A stretch of DNA of 64,000 bases from Paenibacillus aceris (GTDB taxonomy: Bacteria; Bacillota; Bacilli; Paenibacillales; NBRC-103111): positions 496,001-560,000 of the forward strand of contig NZ_JAGGKV010000001.1 of the NCBI RefSeq assembly GCF_017874035.1, given 5' to 3'. The notes beneath the pieces are model-generated. The model did no database searches. It saw only the letters and a list, made by a program, of their open reading frames with translations, and was not told where the DNA came from. How positions within the stretch are numbered: the first letter of the stretch is position 1; the number at the start of each line of letters is the position of its first letter. The translations under genes and the position numbers were made by a program. Positions 24,076 to 31,605 of this stretch are shown in pieces.

Positions 24076-24297
24076 TTGGCTCTGAGCGCCATTAGCGCCG
24101 CAACTGAGACAGGAAGTACACCCACTTATATTTATAAAAATGGCTTTATTCACACTTTTGTCCATGGTGTTTATGTTCCAGGCCACTATAAAAATATTGA
24201 CGAAAATACAAGAGCCGTTTATATCCCCGGCGGAGTGGGTGTAATTGCAGTCGATAAAGATGCTGTTTTGCCTGAAGGCTCCAAATTCATAAAATAG
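24076..24297 (+). CDS. Hypothetical protein or gene remnant downstream of tRNA-Val
   Basis: A 73-codon frame from TTG with no visible ribosome binding site. The part from TPTYIYKNGFIHTFVHGVYVPGHYKNID to VYIPGGVGVIAVDKDAVLPEG is protein-like and beta-rich. The frame is open upstream through the tRNA terminator without any ATG or GTG start, so this may be the 3' part of a gene cut at the tRNA, as left by an integration or deletion event. No family recognised. Confidence 0.35.
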   Translation: MALSAISAATETGSTPTYIYKNGFIHTFVHGVYVPGHYKNIDENTRAVYIPGGVGVIAVDKDAVLPEGSKFIK

Positions 24298-24326
24298 ATC
24301 TCATGATCCCATTAGTCAGACTTGCT

Positions 24327-24353
24327 CATTGTTCTCATTGTTCCCATTGTTCT
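24327..24353. repeat. Three tandem copies of a 9-bp unit
   Basis: CATTGTTCT, CATTGTTCC and CATTGTTCT follow each other directly, with a decayed fourth copy (CGTTGACC). Noncoding as far as can be judged. Confidence 0.6.
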
Positions 24354-24483
24354 CGTTGACCTTGATGCCCCCCTTGCACTACCCATGTTCAATGACTCCA
24401 CTTCAATTGATTTGTATATTTTCCCACCTATTTCACTATAATAGGTATCACACCTTAACAACCCAAATCTAAGGAGCTTGCCC

Positions 24484-24903
24484 ATGAGAGTCTCATCTAA
24501 ATTTCTAACAATCTCCATGCTACAATCTTTCATTATGAAGATCAGCGAGCCGGCATCAGAATCGAACCAACCTCTGAATGATTTTAAGGCAATCTTGTTA
24601 ACTAACCTCGGTCAGATTGAAGCCGAGAAAATTACGCTAGATACCCCAGAATCCCATGTTAGAAATGATAATGGTAAAGTCACAATTGACTTAAGCTTTA
24701 TAGCAACTATGAAGGGAAATTATCTGGATCAAGAGAAAAAGAAAGACGAGCAGTTTGAATTGATCGGTGATGGAAGTACCGTAACGCTTGAAAATGCTAC
24801 TCTTATACTTGCTTCTAATCCGAATATTCAACAACACTATCACCAATTAGTTCTTTTTTCTGATCAAATTATCGGCTTTTCAATAACTAATAAAATGGGC
24901 TAA
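24484..24903 (+). CDS. Protein of unknown function
   Basis: A 139-residue protein. ATG 24484 has TAAGGAG 7 nt upstream, better than the TTG at 24478. The first 25 residues are moderately hydrophobic with basic residues but lack a clear signal cleavage site. The remainder (ILLTNLGQIEAEKITLD, then VTIDLSFIATMKGNYLD and DGSTVTLENATLIL) looks like a beta-sandwich or small globular domain. No family recognised. It has its own terminator. It lies in the AT-rich stretch of small genes after tRNA-Val, where transfer is possible but unproven. Confidence 0.6.
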   Translation: MRVSSKFLTISMLQSFIMKISEPASESNQPLNDFKAILLTNLGQIEAEKITLDTPESHVRNDNGKVTIDLSFIATMKGNYLDQEKKKDEQFELIGDGSTVTLENATLILASNPNIQQHYHQLVLFSDQIIGFSITNKMG

Positions 24904-24927
24904 TTTGCAACCCCCTTCCACTCTCCT

Positions 24928-24951
24928 GTCGCCTCTCGTAGGCGGCTTTTT
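24928..24951 (+). terminator. Terminator of the 24.48-kb gene
   Basis: GTCGCCT pairs with AGGCGGC (one G-U) around CTCGT, followed by TTTTT. Confidence 0.7.
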
Positions 24952-25224
24952 AGCTCCTTCCAATTTCCTCATCTTGATTCATATTGGCAACTCCTATAAC
25001 AAAAATGTTTATTTTTCGCCCAAATCCTACATTTTGTTTGTTTTCAGACAGAAATTATCAGTCGTAACTGTTAAACTTGACTCATTATGGCAAATGATGA
25101 GCGAGGATACTTATGGTTCAAGTGATATGGCTACTGATTTTAATTCTGTTCTTAATCGTCGCATCCACTCGTAAAAGCTGATTTCGGTACCTCCACCGTG
25201 GCAAAACATAGAACGCATGCAATA
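24952..25224. other. Intergenic region, nothing recognised
   Basis: About 270 bp between two terminators. It contains a TTG-started open frame at 24905-25174 without a ribosome binding site, which I regard as spurious. No other structure noted. Confidence 0.4.
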
Positions 25225-25258
25225 CAAAAAAGCCCATTCTGGAAAGAAAAGGCTTTTT
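25225..25258 (-). terminator. Terminator of the 25.27-kb gene
   Basis: AAAAAGCC pairs with GGCTTTTT around an A-rich loop; on the minus strand a T run follows. Confidence 0.7.
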
Positions 25259-25273
25259 ATATTCATTAGAAAT

Positions 25274-25606
25274 CTATATCTGATTGGACTGACTAACAAA
25301 TTTCTCGAAAACTTGTTCAAATTCTTCCTTCGTTTGTGCTTCTTTGTAGATAAACACGCCATTTTCATCTCTTATCTCATTTTCTTCAAGGCTTATACTT
25401 TGGTAAAGATTCACGATATCTTGCGGCGGACCTTGAACAATAATATCGACGCCTTTCTGTTTGGGCGAAATAATATAGCCTATTTTTCTCTTAGTCGAGT
25501 AAGAAGGAAATAATATAAACTTTCCTTTACGTGTAAAGTAATCAATCTTTTCTGGAAAATAATTTTTTGAACCGCAAGGCAACTTATAGGATGACATTTG
25601 TGGCAT
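25274..25606 (-). CDS. Protein of unknown function
   Basis: A 110-residue soluble protein. AAAGGAG lies 9 nt before the ATG. It is rich in Lys, Tyr and Phe in the first half (YFTRKGKFILFPSYSTKRKIGYI) and acidic in the second (SLEENEIRDENGVFIYKEAQTKEEFEQVFEKFV). The FIYKEAQT segment echoes FIYKKAQT in the protein at 22974-23267. No signal peptide, membrane helix or catalytic motif is visible. I do not recognise a family. Confidence 0.65.
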   Translation of the reverse strand: MPQMSSYKLPCGSKNYFPEKIDYFTRKGKFILFPSYSTKRKIGYIISPKQKGVDIIVQGPPQDIVNLYQSISLEENEIRDENGVFIYKEAQTKEEFEQVFEKFVSQSNQI

Positions 25607-25677
25607 AACGTACAGCTCCTTTTATCGTGTTGTTTCGTATTCATATGAAACGGCTTGGCATGGATTAACAAGTATAC

Positions 25678-26190
25678 TTACCCCTGCTCTTCATCCACAA
25701 CAACCGCATCGCGAATCTGTTCAAAAGAAACAGGCGTGTAGTCTAATTGTTCCACACTCACATTGAAATAATGATGTCCCTCGTATTTCTGACCATGAAT
25801 GTGGCCGTGAACATTGACGTAGGGCATTTGTTTATTCATGTACATCGGCTCATGCGACAGGAAAAAGAAATTCATATAGATGAGCGGGTATTCGCTCACT
25901 TCATCGAACCCAACATCTAGCCACCAGTCCCTCGACCTCCCTCGGTCGTGATTGCCAAGGATCAGGATTTTATACCCGTTTAGCTGGGAAACGATCGCCT
26001 TTGTACGTTCTTTATTTAAGAAAGAAAAATCGCCTAGATGAAAGACTTTATCCTCTTTTGCAACGGCAGCATTCCATTTTGCGATCATGGTCGCAGTCAT
26101 TTCATCTGCATCCGCGAATGGCCTATTTTCGAAATCAATAATGTTTTTATGTCCAAAATGATGATCCGATATAAAAAACGTTGTAGGCAT
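25678..26190 (-). CDS. Metallophosphoesterase, calcineurin-like
   Basis: A 170-residue compact phosphoesterase. The metal-binding motifs appear in order: DHHFGH (residues 9-14), GDFSF (around 53), GNHDRG (around 79), SHEPM, and GHIHG (around 128). This matches small MJ0936/YfcE-like or phage-type phosphoesterases with two metal ions. It lacks a signal peptide and should act in the cytoplasm. GGAGG lies just before ATG 26190. The substrate (phosphodiester or phosphomonoester) is unknown. Single gene, 26 bp from the end of the NhaC gene and possibly transcribed with it. Confidence 0.9.
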   Translation of the reverse strand: MPTTFFISDHHFGHKNIIDFENRPFADADEMTATMIAKWNAAVAKEDKVFHLGDFSFLNKERTKAIVSQLNGYKILILGNHDRGRSRDWWLDVGFDEVSEYPLIYMNFFFLSHEPMYMNKQMPYVNVHGHIHGQKYEGHHYFNVSVEQLDYTPVSFEQIRDAVVVDEEQG

Positions 26191-26216
26191 CGTATTTCCT
26201 CCTTCACTTCACTCTA

Positions 26217-27554
26217 TTATCCAACTGCGTTCTTGCGGCCTCTCCAGCCGTACGACCATATTAAGGTACATAAAGGCAAAGCCCAAAGAAACGAAGCATA
26301 AGCCATATAGTGCTCGACAGGAACCCCTACAATCGTTCCACACACGATAGCCAGCATGTTCCACGGTATCATGGCAGCTAGAATAAGGCTCGAATCAGCA
26401 ACAACTCTGGCCAGCTGTGTGCGCGGAAACCGCTCTTCCCAGAAGGGGAGCAAGCTCCTCCCTGACATCATGATCGGCAAAGTTTGCGTACATGAAACAA
26501 GTCCAAGTCCTAAGCCAAATAAGGACGTTCGGACAGTGGCCGAGAACAGCGAGGCGGAGCTTCCTCCCAGAAGTTTTTGCATATAGGACTGCAGAACACG
26601 ATTTTCCTCCAAAATACCATTGAAAGCACCTGCAAGTCCAATCAGAACAATTAACTCAACCATATTAGACAATCCTTTGGTTTGCAAGGAATCAAATAAA
26701 CGGGAATGATAGCCAAACCACATGGCATGCAGCCATTCATACAGGGTTACTCCTTGTAGAAACAGGCCGATTCCAATAGCAGAAGCTATCGACAGAAGAA
26801 ACCCATTTCTAGTTTTGAACCTTAACAAGATGGAAAGCAGTAAAAGTAAAACCGGCAATAATAACCAAATGCTGTAGGTAAAGCCGGTGCCAAATTGCTC
26901 ATGAAGCAGCGCCTTTTCACCTTGATGCCATTCGCCTTTCACGTCGAGAAACAAGAATAATCCAAAAGTGATGCATCCAGCGCCGATCGTGGTTGGCAGC
27001 AAGGCTTTAAACAATTCCTTTACCGAAACACCCGTAGAAGAAGCGACAAGACGGTTGGCACTGGAAAATGGCGAAGTCCGGTCGCCGACAAAAGCACCGG
27101 ATACAAGAGCTCCAGCGACCATCGGCAGTGGAATTTGCAGCAGCAAAGCAAGACCGATTAACGGGATTCCAACGGAACTGAGCGTCCCTGTCGAAGTACC
27201 CAGCAGCATCGAGATACAAGCGGAAAGCACGAAGGAAAACGTAAGAAAATAACTCGGATCCACAATACGAAGTCCCAAATCGATCATGTAAGGGATCGTT
27301 CCACTCGCAGTCCAAGTAGGGATCACAACGCCTACTAAGGCAAGAATCCATATGACTTCTTTGGTGTGTTTTACGCCCTCCCCCATACTTCGCAAGATGT
27401 CCCGAAAGGCGGTTCCGCCTCGCCGTACGAACAACACTAAGGTCATGAGTCCAAAAGCAAAGCCAATCGCTAAAGCAATTTGAAGCACATATGCGGCTGC
27501 AAGCCCAAGAATAGTAATGAATATCGTTACGCTAAGCTGTCTATTCGTTAACAT
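26217..27554 (-). CDS. Na+/H+ antiporter, NhaC family
   Basis: A 445-residue membrane protein with about 11 helices. The two family hallmarks are GTSTGTLSSVGIPLIG at about residues 118-133 and SGAFVGDRTSPFSSANRL around 152-169, the likely cation-binding region. The second half repeats the pattern in GLGLVSCTQTLPIMMSGRSL and AAMIPWNML. NhaC-type carriers exchange sodium, or organic anions such as malate/lactate in MleN, for protons. Which applies here is unknown. It starts 6 bp after the hydrolase stop, so the two are co-transcribed. The ribosome binding site is weak (ATAGGAT), suggesting translational coupling. Confidence 0.88.
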   Translation of the reverse strand: MLTNRQLSVTIFITILGLAAAYVLQIALAIGFAFGLMTLVLFVRRGGTAFRDILRSMGEGVKHTKEVIWILALVGVVIPTWTASGTIPYMIDLGLRIVDPSYFLTFSFVLSACISMLLGTSTGTLSSVGIPLIGLALLLQIPLPMVAGALVSGAFVGDRTSPFSSANRLVASSTGVSVKELFKALLPTTIGAGCITFGLFLFLDVKGEWHQGEKALLHEQFGTGFTYSIWLLLPVLLLLLSILLRFKTRNGFLLSIASAIGIGLFLQGVTLYEWLHAMWFGYHSRLFDSLQTKGLSNMVELIVLIGLAGAFNGILEENRVLQSYMQKLLGGSSASLFSATVRTSLFGLGLGLVSCTQTLPIMMSGRSLLPFWEERFPRTQLARVVADSSLILAAMIPWNMLAIVCGTIVGVPVEHYMAYASFLWALPLCTLIWSYGWRGRKNAVG

Positions 27555-27560
27555 ATATAT

Positions 27561-28400
27561 TTATCCTATCATTTCTCGAATCGTTTTCAGAGTCTCGCTG
27601 ATCGCTTGCTTGAGCGGTTGCGTCTCTCCTTGATAAGGGTGAACTGATCCGAACGTATGGTTGCCCTCAGGGATTCTGATCCATTGGATGGCCGGATTTT
27701 GCTCAATCAATTGCTTTGAGCCCCGAATTAGCCGCTCTCCGTCCTCCGTACCTTGAATTAAAGCAATAGGAAATTCAGCGCCGCTAATCCTGCCAATGAT
27801 ATTAAATCGCTCGCTATTACGCTCCATATCTTTGAGTATCTCAAGATCTAAGGGCATGTTTTGCTTTGTGCGCCCGTTTAACGTATACGTTCTTCCCGTT
27901 TTACGCATTTCTTCTTTATTTTCCTCTGTAAGCAAATCGACATTCGCAATGCCATTCCAACTTATAACACCTGCAATTTGCCCGGGATGATCGAGAGCAT
28001 AGATCAAACACACCCCTGCTCCTCTGCTGTGCCCCAAAAGAAAAACCGGTTTCTCGCCGTCTCCGGACAATTGTGCACGACCCCCAATCTCCTTCACCAC
28101 GGCATCCAAATCTTCTATATCCCTGGAGTAAGTATCGCGGGCGAACTTCTCAAGCTCTGTAAATTGAAGCAAGTCCTCACCTACACCATTGTGGGAGAAA
28201 TTGATTGACAACACATTCACATCTTCGGCCAACGATTGTGCAACGTGAGGAAACATCCCCCAGTCTTTAAACCCTTTATATCCATGACAAATAATAATCG
28301 TCCCTAGGGCCGGCTGTAACGCAGCCTCATAGTAATCCCCTCTGACAATGCGATCCTCTGCGATATGTAGTTCAAACGCTTTACCTGCATTCAGTTGCAT
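27561..28400 (-). CDS. Alpha/beta hydrolase
   Basis: A 279-residue cytoplasmic serine hydrolase. The oxyanion region CHGYKGFKDWG is followed by the nucleophile elbow GHSRGAG (Ser125). The acid probably lies in LIQGTEDGERL and the histidine in EGNHTFGS. The fold belongs to the dienelactone hydrolase/prolyl oligopeptidase-like group, as in many Bacillus esterases of unknown substrate. It leads a two-gene unit with an NhaC antiporter 6 bp downstream; a functional link between the two is not obvious. Confidence 0.9.
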   Translation of the reverse strand: MQLNAGKAFELHIAEDRIVRGDYYEAALQPALGTIIICHGYKGFKDWGMFPHVAQSLAEDVNVLSINFSHNGVGEDLLQFTELEKFARDTYSRDIEDLDAVVKEIGGRAQLSGDGEKPVFLLGHSRGAGVCLIYALDHPGQIAGVISWNGIANVDLLTEENKEEMRKTGRTYTLNGRTKQNMPLDLEILKDMERNSERFNIIGRISGAEFPIALIQGTEDGERLIRGSKQLIEQNPAIQWIRIPEGNHTFGSVHPYQGETQPLKQAISETLKTIREMIG

Positions 28401-28575
28401 AGGTTTACACTCCCTTTCTTAGTACTGCTATATTTTAACACAAATACATTTCAGACAGCATACACCTAGGATTGTTCATAATTTTAAGACAATTAGTAAA
28501 AACTTGACTATGGCGTTTCATCCTGCTTTCCCGATATGAATCGCTACTAAATTCGATCCAGGAGGAAGCTTACCT

Positions 28576-29712
28576 ATGCATCACACCCGAGCAACTCGCT
28601 TGCTCCGAACGATGATTTGCACGCTGTTACTTTCTGTGCTTTCCGTTAGCTGGTTAAGTCCATTGAACCAAACTTTTGGCCAAGCCAACAATGATCAAAC
28701 AACTAACCATCCGAATACTTTTCTGCTAGTTGTCAAAGCATCGCCGCATGCAACCTACCGAACAGAAGCATCCTTTGAAGATAAAAAATTACAGCGGGAG
28801 CTAGAGAAAGTAACGGCAGGCGCTCCGTATGTGGAGGTTTTGCCTCCGGATACTACCCTCACTTATTCTAAAAAAGGGCAGACGCAGAACTACGGCGTCA
28901 CGGTTACCGGGGAATTGGTTGATCTCATAACTAAATCAACCGTTACTGTATCCACTGGCACGCAAGAAGCTCTTCGTCAGCAAGTCGAAGCTCTCCGAGC
29001 CAAGCATTATGGCGAAATCCTCCCCTGGGAAGATGCCAGCAAAGTCATCCCTAAATATAGCAAATTCACGATTACCGACGTAGAAAGCGGCCTTAGCTTT
29101 GAAGGGCAGCGCCGCGCAGGCTCTAATCATGCGGATGTTCAACCGCTGACAAAGACCGATTCCGCGACGCTCAAAACGATCTACGGCGGCGCCTGGAGCT
29201 GGGACCGCAAAGCGGTCCTCGTGAAGTTTAACGGCCGCACACTGGCCGGCTCCATGCACGGCATGCCGCATGGAGGAGACGGTATACCCGGAAATGACTT
29301 CAACGGTCATTTCTGTATTCACTTCCTCGGGAGCGTCACGCACGGCTCCCGCTCCTCTGACCCGGCGCACCAGGTCATGGTGCACCGGGCAGCAGGCTTG
29401 CTGACGTCCTACATCAGCAAGCTCTCGCCCTGGGCGCTGATCGACGTCTGGATCAGCGCCGCGAACCAAGGTGACCTGCAGCTGCTGCAGGTCACCACAG
29501 GGCAAGAGCAGGCGATGCATGTGCGCAGCATGCGCCGCCTGTCCAAGTTCCAGGAGCGGGACGTGTCCCAGCTCCTGGAGCTTGAGACCGCGGTCGACGT
29601 TACGGCTACGCCGGCACGTGCTTCCGCGCCAGCCCACAGGCGTGTGCTCTTTCGCCTCGAAAGAGCATCGCTCGATTCGCGCTGGTATATTCGCAGCGCG
29701 GTCATGAAATGA
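28576..29712 (+). CDS. Secreted protein with GHFCIHF motif, possibly YkuD-like
   Basis: A 378-residue exported protein with a signal peptide (residues 1-36). Residues 150-215 resemble an N-terminal folding domain. The centre has HGMPHGGDGIPGNDFNG followed by GHFCIHFLGS (Cys247), VTHGS and DPAHQVMVHRAAG. A Cys and His in this order recall L,D-transpeptidase active sites (HGxxxxSHGCIRM), so a peptidoglycan-modifying role is possible but unproven. The C-terminus is helical and arginine-rich. The DNA from about 29160 to the end is clearly richer in G and C than the first half, suggesting mosaic origin. AGGAGG precedes the ATG. Confidence 0.8.
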   Translation: MHHTRATRLLRTMICTLLLSVLSVSWLSPLNQTFGQANNDQTTNHPNTFLLVVKASPHATYRTEASFEDKKLQRELEKVTAGAPYVEVLPPDTTLTYSKKGQTQNYGVTVTGELVDLITKSTVTVSTGTQEALRQQVEALRAKHYGEILPWEDASKVIPKYSKFTITDVESGLSFEGQRRAGSNHADVQPLTKTDSATLKTIYGGAWSWDRKAVLVKFNGRTLAGSMHGMPHGGDGIPGNDFNGHFCIHFLGSVTHGSRSSDPAHQVMVHRAAGLLTSYISKLSPWALIDVWISAANQGDLQLLQVTTGQEQAMHVRSMRRLSKFQERDVSQLLELETAVDVTATPARASAPAHRRVLFRLERASLDSRWYIRSAVMK

Positions 29713-29715
29713 CAT

Positions 29716-29756
29716 AAGCCCGTCAGTTCTCTCGAGAATCGAGAGGTGACGGGCTT
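29716..29756. terminator. Bidirectional terminator
   Basis: AAGCCCGTCA pairs with TGACGGGCTT, with an inner CTCTCGA/TCGAGAG stem, between convergent genes. Confidence 0.85.
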
Positions 29757-29759
29757 CAT

Positions 29760-30506
29760 TTATGATTGCTGCGGCTGACCGGAGGCTTTCCGCAGCTCAT
29801 TGGCTAAGCGGTGGAACTCCGCTCTAGCTGGAAGCGACGTCGTCGCCTCGTAGCCGGCAGAAAGAAAAGGAATGATCACGTTGGCATCCTTTGGTGTTAA
29901 CGGATAAGCAGGAGGCTCAGGAGTTGTCTTCGTGTTCCACCAGCCTTCACTGCCATAAGACTCATCATGGTCGATTTGGATGCCATTTTCTGAAACATCA
30001 TTCAAATATTGATAAATGTGAATAAATGATGATTTTTTGCCGCCGCTCCAGGCATACGTTTGCCAAAAACGCGAGCAGGCTCCCGCCTGCTTAACGGCTT
30101 CCATTACAGCATATGAGCCATATACCCCTGTGGTATACTCAGGTGTCGCTTCACTTGCCGCTTGGATATATGCAATGACAGTTGCCATTTGAGCACTTGT
30201 AGCGTCAAAATCGACGGCAAAATATATACAGCTTCCTGCGGGCTGCTCCAGTTGATGAGCCACCTGCACAGCGGTAGCGCCATCAGCTAGTCCTGCACTT
30301 CTTCCGCCGAGAGCACGATTTGCCGTTGTTTCGAAGACAGATACAATTTCCAAGCCTGCTTGGCTAATCCATTCCGCTTCGCTTTTCGTTAAAGCCTTAT
30401 ACCCGCTCGGGACGAGATATCTGGCCACAAACGAGTATCCATCCTTGACGAAAGCAGCGGCGGTTTGTGCCGTTAAAGGTGTTGAACAATCAAAACCTTT
30501 GGTCAC
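29760..30506 (-). CDS. DUF1906 glycoside-hydrolase-like protein
   Basis: A 248-residue protein. Residues 1-185 match the DUF1906 (Rv2525c-like) TIM-barrel: GFDCSTPLT at the start, YSFVARYLVPSG, IVSVFETTAN, and IYFAVDFDAT, ending in GIQIDHDESYG. The family is related to GH25-type lysozymes and may bind or cut peptidoglycan; activity is unproven. There is no signal peptide, unusual if it acts on the wall unless released by lysis or another route. The C-terminal 60 residues are a helical extension. The start is GTG with AGGTGAT 5 nt upstream. Confidence 0.88.
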   Translation of the reverse strand: MTKGFDCSTPLTAQTAAAFVKDGYSFVARYLVPSGYKALTKSEAEWISQAGLEIVSVFETTANRALGGRSAGLADGATAVQVAHQLEQPAGSCIYFAVDFDATSAQMATVIAYIQAASEATPEYTTGVYGSYAVMEAVKQAGACSRFWQTYAWSGGKKSSFIHIYQYLNDVSENGIQIDHDESYGSEGWWNTKTTPEPPAYPLTPKDANVIIPFLSAGYEATTSLPARAEFHRLANELRKASGQPQQS

Positions 30507-30601
30507 TTTCTATCACCTAATTTCTACTAGTTTGTATATAATATGCTCGTAGTAGATAGATCGCTACAAATTAAATGAGTTACTTATCAATAGATAGCCA
30601 C

Positions 30602-30638
30602 AAAAAGGCTCTCACCTATGAAGGTAAGAGCCTCTTTA
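30602..30638 (-). terminator. Terminator of the DUF2277 gene
   Basis: AGGCTCT.ACCT pairs with AGGT.AGAGCCT, followed on the minus strand by T residues; it abuts the stop codon. Confidence 0.8.
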
Positions 30639-30926
30639 TTAGGGATTAAGCTTCTTTACAGTTCCGAATCGTTTAGCATTTCTAGCGCGAGCACGCTCGA
30701 TTTCTACGTCCCGATTGCGGGGTTCTGCATGAGTTACAAGTGAATCCATCAATTGACGTGCAGCCATAGCCACCTCGTTAACCGCTTGGTTGAATGCTTC
30801 CTCATTCGCCTTCGATGGTGCGGTGAAGCCCGATATCTTTCTCACGAATTGTAGAGAGGCTGCTCGGATCTCATCATCCGTGACAACGGGGTCAAAATTA
30901 AACAGCGGCTTAATATTCCGGCACAT
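30639..30926 (-). CDS. DUF2277 family protein
   Basis: A 95-residue protein starting MCRNIKPLFNFDP, with EIRAASLQFVRKISGF, SKANEEAFNQAV and a C-terminal ARARNAKRFG. This is the full DUF2277 pattern, which I recognise confidently. The family occurs in many bacteria and its function is unknown. ATG 30926 is chosen to give the invariant N-terminus; AAGGAG is 12 nt upstream. The frame remains open for 19 codons before it. Single gene between two tRNAs and a hydrolase-like gene. Confidence 0.9.
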   Translation of the reverse strand: MCRNIKPLFNFDPVVTDDEIRAASLQFVRKISGFTAPSKANEEAFNQAVNEVAMAARQLMDSLVTHAEPRNRDVEIERARARNAKRFGTVKKLNP

Positions 30927-31025
30927 AACAAGCAGCAGCTCCTTTTCAAAAAATGGTTGGCTTGTTGAGATAATTGATGTCATAAAAAAAACAAAAACCC
31001 TTATAAATCAAGGGTTTTGATCATA

Positions 31026-31099
31026 TGGGCCCAGAGGGACTCGAACCCCCGACCAATCGGTTATGAGCCGACCGCTCTAACCAACTGAGCTATAGGCCC
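31026..31099 (-). tRNA. tRNA with CAU anticodon, probably tRNA-Ile2
   Basis: On the minus strand the acceptor GGGCCTA pairs with TGGGCCC (one G-U). The D arm is AGCTCAGTTGGTTAGAGC, and the anticodon loop CTCATAA gives CAU. The T arm GGGGG-TTCGAGT-CCCTC is nearly regular. The GGCTCATAACC core is that of Bacillus tRNA-Ile2, whose C34 is changed to lysidine, rather than elongator Met (GGTTCATACCC). CCA is not encoded. Confidence 0.8.
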
Positions 31100-31109
31100 T
31101 AATGAAATT

Positions 31110-31186
31110 TGGTTGCGGGGGCAGGATTTGAACCTGCGGCCTTCGGGTTATGAGCCCGACGAGCTACCGAGCTGCTCCACCCCGCG
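31110..31186 (-). tRNA. Initiator tRNA-Met (CAU)
   Basis: On the minus strand it begins CGCGGGG and ends CCCCGCA-ACCA. The first base pair is therefore the C1/A72 mismatch of initiator tRNAs. The anticodon stem has three G-C pairs (GGG/CCC) around CTCATAA, also an initiator mark. CCA is encoded. It is transcribed ahead of the tRNA at 31026. Confidence 0.92.
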
Positions 31187-31217
31187 TCATGTTTGCCGCT
31201 CAACAGCGACAAAAATA

Positions 31218-31247
31218 AATATACACTAAGCGCGAGTGGTAAGTCAA
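31218..31247 (-). promoter_or_regulatory. Promoter of the tRNA pair
   Basis: On the minus strand TTGACT (31247-31242) and TATATT (31223-31218) are 18 bp apart, about 30 bp upstream of the initiator tRNA. Confidence 0.65.
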
Positions 31248-31276
31248 GCGTTAATTTTTAGAATATACGTTTGAAA

Positions 31277-31441
31277 TTACGTATTGTAACGAACGCCGAA
31301 ACGTCCCTTCTTTGACTTAAAAACTTCCACCTCTTGTGGACACTCATATCCGTATATCCACCAGTCTTCTTCCATTCTTTTCGCCAAACAGCCCGCTTGA
31401 AACTTGGAATCATATAATTTTGCCCAATATATCCAGTTCAT
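31277..31441 (-). CDS. 54-residue protein of unknown function
   Basis: The frame reads MNWIYWAKLYDSKFQAG, then CLAKRMEEDWWIYGYECP and ends KKGRFGVRYNT. It is rich in Trp and Tyr and has two cysteines. GGAGTGAT lies 5 nt before the ATG, a good ribosome binding site. The composition is protein-like throughout. I do not recognise it. It sits between the tRNA pair and the secreted-protein operon, and has no clear terminator of its own; transcription may run into the tRNA genes. Confidence 0.6.
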   Translation of the reverse strand: MNWIYWAKLYDSKFQAGCLAKRMEEDWWIYGYECPQEVEVFKSKKGRFGVRYNT

Positions 31442-31544
31442 CGCAATCACTCCGTTTTGTTTAAATCGATAATCCTATCTTATCCAAAACAGGACTGACT
31501 TATGAGTCCCCGCGCCATGCACAAAATGATGAAACCAGCGAAAC

Positions 31545-31592
31545 AAAAAAAACCGCCTAGACGTGCTCTAGGCACACGTTCTAAGCGGTTTT
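31545..31592 (-). terminator. Terminator of the RND operon
   Basis: AAAACCGC pairs with GCGGTTTT and the inner ACGTG with CACGT, with a long T run on the minus strand. Confidence 0.85.
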
Positions 31593-31605
31593 CCCATGGA
31601 CTTAA

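Noticed and set aside
23891..24186. Open frames overlapping the tRNA-Val gene on both strands
   Set aside because: They are translations of the tRNA and its terminator.
24312..24533. Minus-strand frame of 73 codons
   Set aside because: Its end is made from the 9-bp tandem repeats, it covers the likely promoter of the opposite gene, and it lacks a ribosome binding site.
24905..25174. TTG-started frame of 89 codons
   Set aside because: Begins within the terminator region of the preceding gene without a ribosome binding site; composition not protein-like.
28936..29715. Antisense open frame of 259 codons opposite the secreted HFCIHF gene
   Set aside because: No ribosome binding site, Arg/Ala-rich composition typical of shadows in G+C-rich DNA, and the opposite gene has a signal peptide, motifs and proper signals.
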